From: Linyphia triangularis
Lineage: Eukaryota > Arthropoda > Arachnida > Araneae > Linyphiidae
NCBI GenBank assembly: GCA_963978545.1
Contig: OZ021728.1
Coordinates: 1-64,000 of the forward strand
Reading direction: 5' to 3'
DNA length: 64,000 bases
Within the stretch, counting starts at the first letter, position 1, and each line of letters starts with the position of its first letter. Shown here one piece after another: positions 11,179 to 23,099 of this stretch. The notes under the pieces were generated by a model. The model was not told where the DNA came from. It made no database searches and saw only the letters and a list, made by a program, of their open reading frames with translations. The translations under genes and the position numbers were made by a program.

Positions 11179-14100
11179 CAGGGGTCAAAACGACAAAATA
11201 AGAATATATAGGATTTTTTTTTTTTAAATATATAGGACAATATAAAACATCATATAACTGCATACAGTTGCTACTGAACTTAAAAATTAACTCGTTATAC
11301 ATTTATATACTCGTTATATTGAATTTAAGAGAATAGAAAACACACCTTAAAAAAAATCGTCAGATCCTGAATATGTCATCCGTTATTGCCTCAATATTCC
11401 ATCCCTAAATCAAGTTTTATTAATTACATTATTTGCAATCTTGAGTGTTTTGCTTCCAGTATCTATAGCTGCTTGAACTGCTCCGATTTCTTTTAAATAT
11501 TTTCTTTTTATCCCTGTTTGCAGTCCTCTGTTGATTCAGATTTACTATTCAGTGTCGGTTGGATTGGCGGCGAAAAGTGGGAGATTTAGCGCTGAATGTG
11601 GCGAACCAGGGACTTGGTTTTCCGGAAACCCTAATGACCGTTTGGATTTGACAACTCAACATATTGACGTCATTTTCAATTTTGGCGACTTTTACGAAAA
11701 AATTGTGGCTAATATTCCGAATCCGGTGCGAATTCGTTGCCAACGTGGTTTTCGCAAGAAAATGGCAGCCCTGCCATTTTTTTAAGAGCAAGAGATTATG
11801 GCCTATGGTTGTCATAATTTGGCGCGATTTGATGTAAACAATTCGTGGCGCAGAATTCGTACCGGATTCGGGGGGAGGGGGGGAATCGCCATCCGACATC
11901 ATACAGTAAATCTTAACCCTTTTGTTTCCTTCATCAATTATTGACTGAGCACTCAAAATGTTCTTTAGTAATCCTGCAAGTTAATCACAAGTTGTTTTTA
12001 TCCGTTTTTTCTCAGGCAGAGTTTTATTGCTGTATCTCTCTCTCTGTATTATGACCAATTAATTTACTTCGTTGGAGGAGAAAACAGATCACAAATTCAA
12101 GACGGCGTGCTATGGAAAAGTTCACATGTTTACATTTTACAACTCCCGCCGGTCCGGTAGAGTTGAGTTGTAGGTTATGCAGCATGTGACATCACAAGAG
12201 ATAAAATGCCGCCGTTATAAACCATAGAGCAAAGAATAGGAGCAGAGGCGGCGTTTCCCATTGACCTTCATTGGAGAAAAACATTACATGTTTTGAGGCA
12301 TCATGGGTAACATAATTCCAAAAGAAACAGCAAACGCCTTGCGTACTGTGTAAAATTTCGCATTTTAAAAATAGCGTTTTACCCACTAATATATGAATAA
12401 ATCTTATGAAAAAATTCACATATTTTCCTTAGAATGTATACATTATGCTGCATTAAGAAGAAAAGAAGAAAGTTTCGGATAATTTTATTAAATTTGACTT
12501 CAAAAAGTTCACCTATTTTTGTCCGTCGACGGTAAAGTGTTCTTCCAACACATTCTTCCCGCATCCGTGACGGATCGTGGCCGCATCATTCGCCATACAA
12601 TTACCGGTGAAATTATAAATTTGAATAAAGGAAAAAGTTTCGGCTCAAGAGGTTTATTTATTTCTAACTATTCATTAAAATAACAAAGAATAGTAATTTT
12701 ATGTTTTTGAATAATATTTAAGAAATTCAAAAAGTAATAGCATTACAAAATATTCTTTATTAAAATTCTTTAAAAAACAACAACAATGGCAACAAAACAC
12801 ATAAAATATCATCTCGATCTGTCTTCATGATGCAAACAAACGTATCATATTTTTATTTGTTTTTTAGATATTTTAAAATGTATTTAGTTTAGTTACGAAA
12901 GAACAAATAACCCATTAGCATGAATGTACACTTTTATTAAAAAGAACTTTAACATCTTTAAACTGTTATTTTACAGGCGAACATATTCTTCCTAAGTTCA
13001 CCTTTCAATAATTACAAATAAAAAAAACTATTACTAGATAACGAAAAATGGAAAAATATTTAATAATGAAAATCTCATTTTTTAAGTATCATAATGCTTA
13101 TTCAAATAATTGGTTTAACATTTTTTTTAAATACTGATTTAACATTTTTTTTTTTTTAAATCTTCCTTCCAAGATCAAGTTTTTGTGTTGAAGCTTAAAC
13201 ACAGTAGAATATCATGGCTTTGAAAAAGTGTAAAGAAAAATGTCATCTCTTATTTTGCATGCGACTAAAATTAATAATTGATAAAAATTGATAATAGCAA
13301 TTTCGGTAAATTCCTAGTTCACGTTTATGGGTTGGCGCACTTTTGAAAAGTTGGCGACAAAGCCAGAATGTCGCCAATTCGGAATTCCAATATGAAAAGT
13401 TGAGAAACGAACCAGCTCCATGATTTGTGGTATAGAAAGGTTGAAGTCAAAGCACGTCAATAAAAAAAATGGGGTTGCCAAATTTAGAACTGTATCGCCT
13501 ACAAAACAGCGCCAAATCGGCTTGGCGATATTTTAACGTCAACTAGGAATAGACCGCAATTTCATAAAACGGAAATCCCATTTAACAATTAACAAATGTT
13601 CAAGAAATTAAATTTTTTCATCATCTTTCCAAAAATTTAACATATTTTGTTAATGCATAATATTTAGCACATAATTTTAATGTATGTTATAATAACTATA
13701 TTGTAGGAATTGGACAGATGTATAACATAATTACACATTCACAATTACATAGCTGAAAAATTTTGTATTGTTAGGTAAACATGTAAATATAACTTTCGGT
13801 TTCACTTTTTCATCTTATGGGAAACTAATTCTTTTACACAACAAGTTCTTTATGAACTGTGACTTTTATTTATTGAATGCACTGCATCATATATCATTGA
13901 CTGGTTTCTTAACATTGAAACCAAAGTAGAGAATCAACTATGTTTTTCCATTTCCGGAGAGAAGAGCACACGTGCTTTCATTCAAAACTTGATCACCTAA
14001 CGTGACTCATCCTTCCTCTCCAGAAAATACTGACTTCACGAAAACAATTCTTAAAAATTCAGATACCTCAATTGCCTCTTCTAAAGTGGTAGTTATTAAT

Positions 14101-14717
14101 TAATTATTAAATGGCAGTCTGTAGGCTAATTGAAATTTAATCGAAAATTCCGCGATACACACAATAATGAAGGAAAACGAAACGAGTACCCACACGAACT
14201 TTCATTTTGAAGTCATTGAAACACAAATAAATAGTTTTAGAAACTAAAATCAATGCAAATTATAATTAGACAGTGTTAGAAAAGAACTTACGTGTAAAAT
14301 GAAATATTTGGAGCTGTACATACTATTTTTGACGGGTGATTTGTGCATCCGAATGCGAAGCAAGCAGCCATTGTCTATACAAAATGCGTTTATGTTTTGG
14401 AGATCTGTGCCCCACAATTCCTCGCGCGTCTCGGTCAAGGATTTGGAGGTTTACGATCAGTCTGCTTTATCTTTGGTCTATGTTATAAACATCGCTTTGT
14501 CAGGTCTTTTTCACCTACAATCACGCCAAAGAATCCGTAATATAAAAAATGGCCACGAACAGCGCCTTCGACTAATTCGAAGAAAATATAGATCGATTCA
14601 ATATAGAAATATAGGATATATAGGACAATTGTAAAATATAGGACAATATAGGACGTTTTTACCGATTTCTAAAAAAATATAGGATTTATAGGACATATAG
14701 GACGTCTGCGACCCCTG
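11179..14717. mobile_element. TIR element, CAGGGGTC family, copy 1
   Basis: Starts CAGGGGTCAAAACGAC and ends GTCTGCGACCCCTG. Runs of TATAGGA follow the left end and precede the right end. The flanks GAGTTATA and GAGGCGTA agree at 5 of 8 positions, so the target duplication is uncertain. Internal blocks 11330-11540 and 11550-11960 align with parts of the copy at 33141-37971, so this is a real family. A 135-codon minus frame (11956-11549) has a stretch like one at 38875-39020 but resembles no known protein. The central part (12600-14100) is unassigned AT-rich sequence. Confidence 0.7.
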
Positions 14718-16784
14718 GAGGCGTAAATAAACATAGATAAACGTTGAATATATATGGAGAGATAAAATTTAAATAAAAATCTATTCTCTACTAAACATAA
14801 TTTTACGTATGAATTAGATTAATTCATTTCAAGTTTTTAAGAATTAAGAACCATTATATATAAATAATTAAAAATAGTGACACTTACTTGAAATGTATAT
14901 TTGAAGTTTTATGTAATCAGTTGCAACATTTTCGTTTGGTATTGACTATCGTATGTAATTGCTGCCAGCTTAGCTTCGAATGGAACCATACCAGTTTGTG
15001 AAATGGCTTCTAACAAAACAACGGTCACTCTATTTTTTGGTGTTGTGTTCCATCATTTGTCAATTTCGTTCGACTGGTAAGTAATTAGAGCTAGAGTCGC
15101 CTCGAAAAACTGACACCCTGAGAAGCTTTACTTAAGGTTTCTGCTTTTTAAGATGTCCGAACAATATATACTCTGTCGCCAACGATCTTGGCTGGCCATT
15201 ATAGTAATGAGCCCATCCATGTCTGGACCATGCGGGTGGCCCCAGATCTCCTTTCCTCACCTCGGGCGTTAACATCGTCCACAATGCTCCACACTTTTCT
15301 TAGAATACCTTATCTCCCCGACTAACCGAAAAGGGAGGCCCATTTTTTATATACACTGACCGGCCCGGTGATTGCACCGGACAACCCTATGGCCAGTACG
15401 CCCCTGCCTATGAGCGAAAATGTTTCGACCATTTTTTGACCGATCTTCAGGGAGAATTTCCATAAAACGAAAGGTATTTTTAATGTTCTACTTCACAGCG
15501 GGATAAATCGAACGGTCAGGGCGGCGTTTCACGACGTTAAAAAATACAAACATTAGTCTAAAACTGCATAGAAACTACTTGGATTTATAGTGTCATGTTT
15601 AAGATTAATACAAAAATAGCAAGTAAACTCTAAAGTAACATAATTTATTTACAACATTAAAGATGTGCATTCTTCACACGAAATAAATAAAATATCGAAA
15701 ACTGTAATTTCAGATGTATAACGTATACTACTGATGATTAGAAAATTAATAAATATAAAATGTAGGCATTAGTAAACATCGTGATTATTTTACAGAAACA
15801 TGTCGCTGTAAACACAAATCTAACTTGATCGTTGAAATTATTTATAAAATAAAAAAAATCACATGATTCAGTAAAATTTTAAAAGCATAACTTCTTGAAA
15901 TTGCTTAAAAAATTTTGTTTTAAATAAATGTAATTTAAGAAAGTAATTTAAAAAAAAAAAAAAAAGAACACTGTTGAAAACCGCACAAAACATAAATCCA
16001 CGATTCCAAACACGTTAGACAGATTAAAAAATATATATATAAAAAATAAAACTGCTTTGTTTGTATAAAATATTTCTTTTTGTAATTTCAAGAAATTCTG
16101 TTCCTATTCACCCCATTTTACGATAATTGAACGTTGTGCGTTTTCCACACCTCTAGAATTAATTTTTGATGATTTTCATAAGTCATCTACTATACGGTCC
16201 CTTAAAATGGGCGTTTTTTACATTTTCGCTAAAAAATCGAGAGCTAAAAGGCAAAATGGAAAGAAAAAAATTGTGTGGGGGTTTTAGACCACGATAAATC
16301 TAATGAAAGCAAAAAAATATATGTTTCTGTTTAAAAAAAAAAAAAAATTAAAATTGTTTTATTAATAATTATTAAAAACGAAATGGATGCAAAAGTTAAT
16401 TGCTATTTATGTTTGGCAATTTACAAACTATCTTTTGAAAAATAAATCACTGAAATATATTAATTATTTATGGTCAAAAAACCAACTTTTTTATTTAACA
16501 TTAATTTATCATTTAAATTACAAACCATTCATTAGAAAATTACGAATTTTTGTATTTCGACATTTTTTTGGATGCTGAATCCAAATATGAGATAATATTA
16601 TGAGGTTGCTATTGAACTTTTTAAAGCTTGGTTCTATTTTAATATGTAGATGACCCCTCATGACAAAAAAAAAAAAAAAAAAAAACTACATGCAATTATC
16701 AAAAACCTTCCACGATTTACAACGGTACTTTTTGTTTGTTATTTCAACAATTAGGGCACAAGATATAGCCATCGTTCCGATTTT
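14718..16784. other. Noncoding, with one probable hAT terminus
   Basis: The GC-richer stretch 15090-15410 ends GGCCAGTACGCCCCTG. Reversed, this reads CAGGGGCGTACTGGCC, close to a common hAT terminal motif; the matching other end was not found. The rest is AT-rich with A-runs near 15950, 16330 and 16664, and no gene was seen. Confidence 0.5.
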
Positions 16785-17310
16785 TTTGGGGGGGGGTACT
16801 GTACAATCCCATGCATTTTCAATGGGAAATTTTGAAACAGTGGCTCAAATGCTTCCAAATTTTGGTTGGGGATATGAAATATGTTTTAAATAAATTCATA
16901 TTCTGTCTAAATGTGGCTGAAAAACTAATTTTTATGAATTTTTCAAAGGGGGCCTTAGGAAATTTTATAAAAAAAAAATCACTTTTCCAAAAATTGGATC
17001 AAAATGCTTCCAGATTTTGGTTTTAAAATAGAACGATGATTTACAGTCACTTTTTATCAAATCTGTCCAAAATAGAACCCTTAATTTTTTTTATAGCCCA
17101 AACTGTAGGTAAAATTCAGAAATTTTCAAAGTAATGTGTTAACTCTGAAATGGAGTCTAAATTTGGCTGAAACAAACTGAGAATTGGCCGAAATGTTTCG
17201 AAATTTTAGCTGTGACATAGAAGTATGCTTTATATTCATTTGCTGTCATCATTGGCCAATGAGGGTTCTGTAAAATCTAGAATTTTGCCCTTTTTTTTGG
17301 GTCAACTTTC
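16785..17310 (-). repeat. Single copy of the satellite-family dispersed repeat
   Basis: Read on the minus strand it contains, in order, blocks like 2640-2760, 2080-2250 and 2290-2340 of the satellite region: TTTGGGCTATAAA-like, CCAAAATCTGGAAGCATTTT, and a closing AATTTCCCATTGAAAA. It shows the repeat exists outside the array and without amplification. Confidence 0.75.
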
Positions 17311-17658
17311 GACACCCTTAATATGCGATGTCCCAATGAAATCCCTCTTTCACCGCGAAATGTTCTGGAGCAGAGTTTTTTTATCGGGTTGTAGGGCAAA
17401 TCTGGACTCGCCCCAATCAGACACATTCACGCAGCACCACTTTAATTGTGCCCCTTTGGATTGGACGGAACACATATTCGTACAGATCATTCATGTGTAG
17501 CCTTCGACGAACACTAGTGGCAGATACTGTCTTACAAATGGCAACCATAGATGTAGAGAGCGATTTCACTTGGCTACAACAGCAATTTATTGATCTTCTG
17601 CAGGGGTCATAACCCTTTTACACAGGTCTTCAGACAACTGTTTAGCTGGACTGAAAAT
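17311..17658. other. Unassigned, GC-richer stretch
   Basis: 17330-17520 is less AT-rich than its surroundings and has a 91-codon plus-strand frame (17225-17500) with no family match that I know. It may be part of an unrecognised decayed element. Confidence 0.3.
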
Positions 17659-18011
17659 CAGGGATGAGAATGATCAGAGAGCAAAAAGGAGGAAATCCAA
17701 AAATTCGTTAAAAAAGCTGGCGGAAGGAATACACAAAAAAAGTATGCAGGAAGTATGATTCAATAATTTTAAAGATACAATGAAATTTCTCATACTATAT
17801 AATAATTACATGTTAAATATTAGGAGTTAGTGAAGTAATCTGTGAAGAAAGGGGAGCTAAGAGGGAAAAACTTTTGTTTAGACATGAGGAAAAGTATACT
17901 TTTTGAAGAAGAAACTGGTTCAGATCAGAAAAAGTAGGATCCTTAAGACAGGGACCAAGAGAAGGAAAATGTTACATAAAAAACCAAAAAGGTGGAAAAC
18001 TGTCATCCCTG
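17659..18011. mobile_element. Small TIR element, CAGGGATGA ends
   Basis: Starts CAGGGATGAGAATG and ends CTGTCATCCCTG, giving 9-bp inverted ends. These match the ends of the 3.4-kb element at 33557-36948. No clear target duplication is visible (CTGAAAAT versus CATAATCG). Confidence 0.5.
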
Positions 18012-18608
18012 CATAATCGTGAAATAACGGAACGATGAACGTCGAAGAAAAGAGCAACAACTGTCCTGCTTTAATGCACCGGACAGCATTCAGAATCTTC
18101 CCTTTGTCTTCTGGAAGCCATAGAAACACATCAAGCATGAAAACAAAATCGTACAAAAAATCTAAACACATTTGCCACCAACTTTTGCTGGTTAGTTGGC
18201 ATGGGTTTTTTCTCAAAAAAAAAAAAAAAAAAAAAATTATTTTTTTTTTAAGAATAATTTAAAATTATATTTTGATTTGTTTATTTATAATTAGATTTTT
18301 TAAATTACTTATCGTTGTAATTAACTTTTTTAAATAAATCTTATAATGAAAGACTAATGAAGCTTTTTTTAAGTATCAACAATGAGTTTTTATATTAATC
18401 TAATGGATTTATTAATATTTTATAATTATTCAAAATTATTAATTAAAATAAAATTATAGGCTGCATTTTAAATTTGTTTCTGAAATAGAGGTTTTGTGCT
18501 TTAATAACTTATTTCTAAACCTTAAAAATATCATTTTGTACAACTTTTCACCATTACTGATGAATCTAAGAGCAATATTCCATGTAGATGCAGTAAACAA
18601 TTACTATA
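18012..18608. other. AT-rich noncoding stretch
   Basis: A-runs near 18218 and T-runs near 18241 are followed by AT-rich sequence. No gene or terminus was recognised. Confidence 0.4.
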
Positions 18609-20369
18609 CAGTGGCGGCTGTTGCAGGGGGCCAGGCCCCCTCACTTTTTTCGAACCCTGGTCCCACTTATATATACTTGATAATGTTGTTTTGGAAATTT
18701 TGTAAAATATTTAAAAATGCAAGATAAATGAAAGCAGTTATTAACCTCACAATATTAACTATTGTGCGTTAAAGCAAAAGCTCTCTTGCCACAAACTCGC
18801 GAAAATGTCAATCGACCGCAACCATATTAATAAAAACACACTCCTTCCATCTCTTCTCTTAAATACTCTATGATTATGACCTTGAAGTTTATCCACAGGG
18901 TCGCAATTCTTGAGGGATAAACGACCCTTTTCTCGGAGATCTTGAAAAGAGCTTAGTAAAGTTTGTAGCCAGGTCCTTCACTTCCTGTGTTTTTAGGGAA
19001 GGGGGTGATAAAGGGTCTATTTCTCCTACATCGGTACCAATTTACTACAATTCTATAAGGAATGGTCCACTTTGTGTGTTAGTAGTAAAGTAGTCGAGCT
19101 CGAACTGTCGAAAGAAGTGTTGGAATTTTCTACAGAGCAAGCGTACAAGGAAATGACGGTGAATTAAATTGGGAGAGCAAGAGAAAATAGATAGAAAACT
19201 ACAATTATGTGGTGAAAAGGGAATTTAATTTTCAACAACAATCTCAGTAAGATTATTTAATTTTACCCTTTATTTTTTTAAATATAAGCGTAAGCTTTTC
19301 TTAATAAATACATTTTTAAACACAGAATCGTGATTTTTCAAAAAATATTTAGAGATTCATTTTGTCCGGATAATCCCATCGCATGGATTAACCCAATTGG
19401 TAATGTATCTTAATTATCATAAAAGTATCATTTTTCTTTTTAATTCATTCGATTTTAGAGGTGATTAGTTAAAGGAGTTATACAGCAAGTAAAATTATGC
19501 TGTCCTGATCTCCCCAACTAATTGCTGCTATAATAGACAATGATGCAATCATCATAGCTAAATCACTCACTTGATTAACGTCTAAATCCGCTTCTGAGTA
19601 TGCAGACATAGGACCCACTATACCTTCAGCAGCTTTTTACTTCGGTACAGCAATAAAACTTTATTTTATGGATAGCAAAAAAAATCGATTTTTTTTTTTT
19701 TTTGCAATTGAAAGATTATTTTAAGTATTTTAATCCATATAAATGTGTTTGACTTTCCCAACAAAGAATGTTAGCTATCTTTATCATTCAGTTGCCTGAA
19801 ATATCCATTTATAAGGACAACAATAAAAGAATTTTTGGTACATTCCACAAGTGACAAAAGGACTCTGGCTGAACAGTAAACAACCTACATTTTTAAAAAG
19901 TAAAAACATAAGACTGAAAATATTTTTCTGTTGAGTAATGAAATTTTGAAATGAAATATTAATGAATCAATAATAAGCATTAATTTTATGTTTAAATGAA
20001 TAATTTAAAATCCATACTTTTTCTGAAAATCTCACCACTTTTCTTCTCTTCATTTCTAAATTTTCGAAATCCATGAGCCATTAAGTTCAAAAGCCATGGG
20101 ACATGAGGTTAATTTTCATAAGTCATTGACTCCAACGAAATGCTGCAGTGTTGAATTTGTTATAATCATTCATTTTACTAAAACATATATTTAATTAAAA
20201 TTTATTTGGATAATTTGTTTAACTGCTCCTATAGCTTTGTTTTATGTGCATTTGAATTTGCATGAAACTCATACATTTTGAAATTTGCACTCACTCTCCC
20301 CCCCCCTCAAAAAACCATGCCATTGTTAATTTGGGCCCCTTCACTTTTGCTACTCACGAGCCGCCACTG
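18609..20369. mobile_element. hAT-like element, 1.76 kb, non-autonomous
   Basis: The left end CAGTGGCGGCTGTTGCAGG and the right end, reversed, CAGTGGCGGCTCGTG share the first 11 bases. CAGTGGCGG is a typical hAT end. Both ends continue into GGGCC-rich sequence. The flanks TTACTATA and ATTGTATA are an imperfect 8-bp match (5 of 8). No transposase is readable inside. Confidence 0.75.
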
Positions 20370-20377
20370 ATTGTATA

Positions 20378-21129
20378 CATTGAATTTTAAAAATTGTATC
20401 GCTAAATATAATATTAAAATGATTTGAATGTCATTGTTTATTTACCAAGTTTGGCTAATGGAAATTACTCTCTGAGCTTAAGTCTTGGAAGTGAGTTGAT
20501 AAAAAAAGAATAAATTTCTAATCACGGTTACTATAAAAGTATCATCTGGTTTTGACCAAGCTACTTCACTCACTTGGCCTATTGGCTCCTCTCGGTTCAA
20601 GATCGTAATAAAACCGGATCGCACATCAGCGTAGAGTATTCAATGACGTGGATGGGCTAGCAAGTTTTTGAAGAGTTGTCGCCAATTCAAAATGGCGGCT
20701 GATTTAAAATCCACAAGAAACGTATTTGAAGTGGGTAACAAAAAAAAAAAAAAAGCACTGTTGCGTGGCAAAGTTAACTAGAATAGACTGTGACAAAAGT
20801 GAAGAAACAACAATATTAAAAGTTTATTTACACTTATGTACATGACAACTGATAAAATAACAGAGCACATGAGTCCATTCAAATATCTTTCAAGGTTAAA
20901 ATAAATAAACTTTTGTAAATGCCAACTACTTTTCTAAATTTTACAAATAGGTATCAAAAAAATGTGTATACCTAATGCTACAACTAGATTGCAAAAAAAC
21001 CACATAGTTTTGAAAAAAATGCAGTGGAACATTTTTCAAAATATTAAAATTGTACTGCAGCCTTAAATATGATTTACCTCACTGAAATCACAGAGTGAAA
21101 ATTATACATTTTTTCTTTTAAGGACCTAA
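20378..21129. other. Noncoding stretch
   Basis: No gene or element boundary was recognised. 20640-20720 carries GTTGTCGCCAATTCAAAATGG, a phrase that recurs in other repeats here (for example near 13370). Confidence 0.4.
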
Positions 21130-21470
21130 ATACAGAGTTTCCACAAAATTCCAGAAAAAAATTCCCCGATAGATTTCTAAAAAAATCCCTAATTTTACGG
21201 CAAACTATTTTAAATTTCTCCTATTTTTCCAGATGTGTGATCGAATAGAACATTTATGACAAATAGATAATGTGACAATTCTTTTTTAATAGTTTTGGCA
21301 GCAATGAAAAAATTAAATTGCACTGTACATGAAAATCCACCATGAAACTTATAATGATTACCACAATTTTCTGGGAAAATGGCGCAAAATACAGATGAAT
21401 GGAACCTATAAAACAATAGAAAAATTCTATCATTTTAGCAATTAAAAAAAGTTCCCTCACATATTTCTTT
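21130..21470. repeat. Fragment of the GGTGGCCACA MITE family
   Basis: The text TTTCCACAAAATTCCAG followed by AAATTCCCCGATAGATT matches the left parts of copies at 46690, 57757 and 38385. The termini are decayed. Confidence 0.55.
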
Positions 21471-21621
21471 AATGTTGGCTTAGACCATAGTGCTAATATG
21501 AAAATCTTTCATGCACAATTTGTCTTATGAAGAGCCTTTGATGACTCATATGCTGAGTGCTTTAGCCATAGCACGTTAAAAGTGCACTTTCAGGACACAG
21601 CATTCACGCTCAGTTCAATTT

Positions 21622-21999
21622 CAGTGTTCCCACTCAAATCACAGAATGAAAATCAATGACTTTTAAGGACCTAATATAATATAAGGACCTATGAAAATTC
21701 GTTTTTAGACATCGTGTCTATATTTAAATTTTTAATAAAGTATATTCTACCAAAAAAGTTACAAGTTGTTGGATGCGTAATACAAATGTCGGAAAATTCT
21801 GATACAGTGCAGAAAGTGGCGGTCACACGGGGATAGCAAGTCCGAGCTGTATTTTTATAAATTTTGCAGTTGGACAAGATCTGTAAAAATTAAGGACTTT
21901 TAAGGACCTCTAAGCATTTTCAAGCACCTCTAAGCATTTTCAAGGCCTTGAAAACAAGTTAAAAAATGTTGAGCACTTTTAATGACCGTGGGAAAGCTG
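21622..21999. mobile_element. MITE, CAGGGTTCCCAC family, copy A
   Basis: Begins CAGTGTTCCCACTC and ends CCGTGGGAAAGCTG, with AATTT directly repeated on both sides (21617-21621, 22000-22004). Internally it has AAGGACCT motifs and TTCAAGGCCTTGAAAAC. Several copies in this window have the same design. Confidence 0.8.
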
Positions 22000-22039
22000 A
22001 ATTTTTATAAATATTGGACAGCAAAAATTAATTAAGCAA

Positions 22040-22424
22040 CAGGGTTCCCAGTGAAATCACTTTTAAGAACTTACTTAATCAATTACTTTTTAAGAACCTC
22101 TGAAAATTGGTTTTCACGTCTTTAATGTGCGACGCTGCTTTGCCGTTAAATCTTTCAGGCACAATCTGCATTTTGATGATGGTCTTTGATTTTTTGGCTC
22201 GCAAAACATAAACCTCACATGTTTGTGTAAAGCCATTCGATCTCTACTCCATCAATTTCCGAACCAAATGATGTACAAGTTGATGCATTCAAATATACCA
22301 ACAAATTTTTGTACACTGCGGATAAGTGAGGACCTATAAGAATTTTCAAGTACTCTTAAGCATTTTCAAGTACTTTTAAGGCATGGAAAAATCAAATAAA
22401 AAATCACTTTTATTGGGAACCCTG
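22040..22424. mobile_element. MITE, CAGGGTTCCCAC family, copy B
   Basis: Begins CAGGGTTCCCAG and ends TTGGGAACCCTG. The flanks are AGCAA and AACAA, a 5-bp duplication with one change. It belongs to the same family as copy A but to a subtype with TGCGACGCTGC inside. Confidence 0.75.
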
Positions 22425-23099
22425 AACAAATACCAAAGGAAGAGACCAGTTTACAGATAAAATGGTTATAACATACATAGTACTAATTTTTGTAATGAAT
22501 TTTGAATGCCATCTACTAAAGTGAGAAACAAATTCTCAAATATGCTGCAACTAAATTTCAATTATACTCCACCAATTTGCAAATACGAACCACGGCCTGT
22601 TTGCATTCTTGATCAGGGTGTCTTCAGAATTTGAGAAACAAAATTCCTTGACATTTCCCTGATTTCTAGAAAATTCTCTTAAAAATTCCCTGATGTGCAT
22701 TTCTGCCGACATTTACGTTATAGGACGCTTCTAAGTTATAGGATAACTAAAAAGCTAACAGAAATAATAAGGTTTCTAATATATTTCCGTTGACAAAAAA
22801 CGCAAGGTAAGAAGAAAAATAATCATGTCTGTAAAGGATGCAATCAGATTTAAGTTTGAGAATTTGTTTTAACAATAAGGCACCGGCATCTGCGATTCTA
22901 AGTTAGAGAATAACCAAAAATCTAACAAAAATATCACGCAAACAATTGTTCCAGGCATAACAATGATCCCAGATACCAAAAAAATAAAAAGCAGATAATT
23001 AACAGACGGAGGGCATTAGCAGGTTAGGCTTAGCTGCCAAGAATAGAAAAAGGTCGGAATCGTAGTGCTCCCAAATCGGCCAACTAGTCAGATATTGTG

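Noticed and set aside
11549..11956. 135-codon minus-strand frame as a host gene
   Set aside because: Contained in a repeated TIR element, no start context or domain, and the second copy of the element does not keep it open.
17920..18216. 98-codon minus frame as a membrane protein
   Set aside because: Hydrophobic residues come from T-rich codons opposite an A-rich strand; it overlaps a TIR element end and has no family resemblance.
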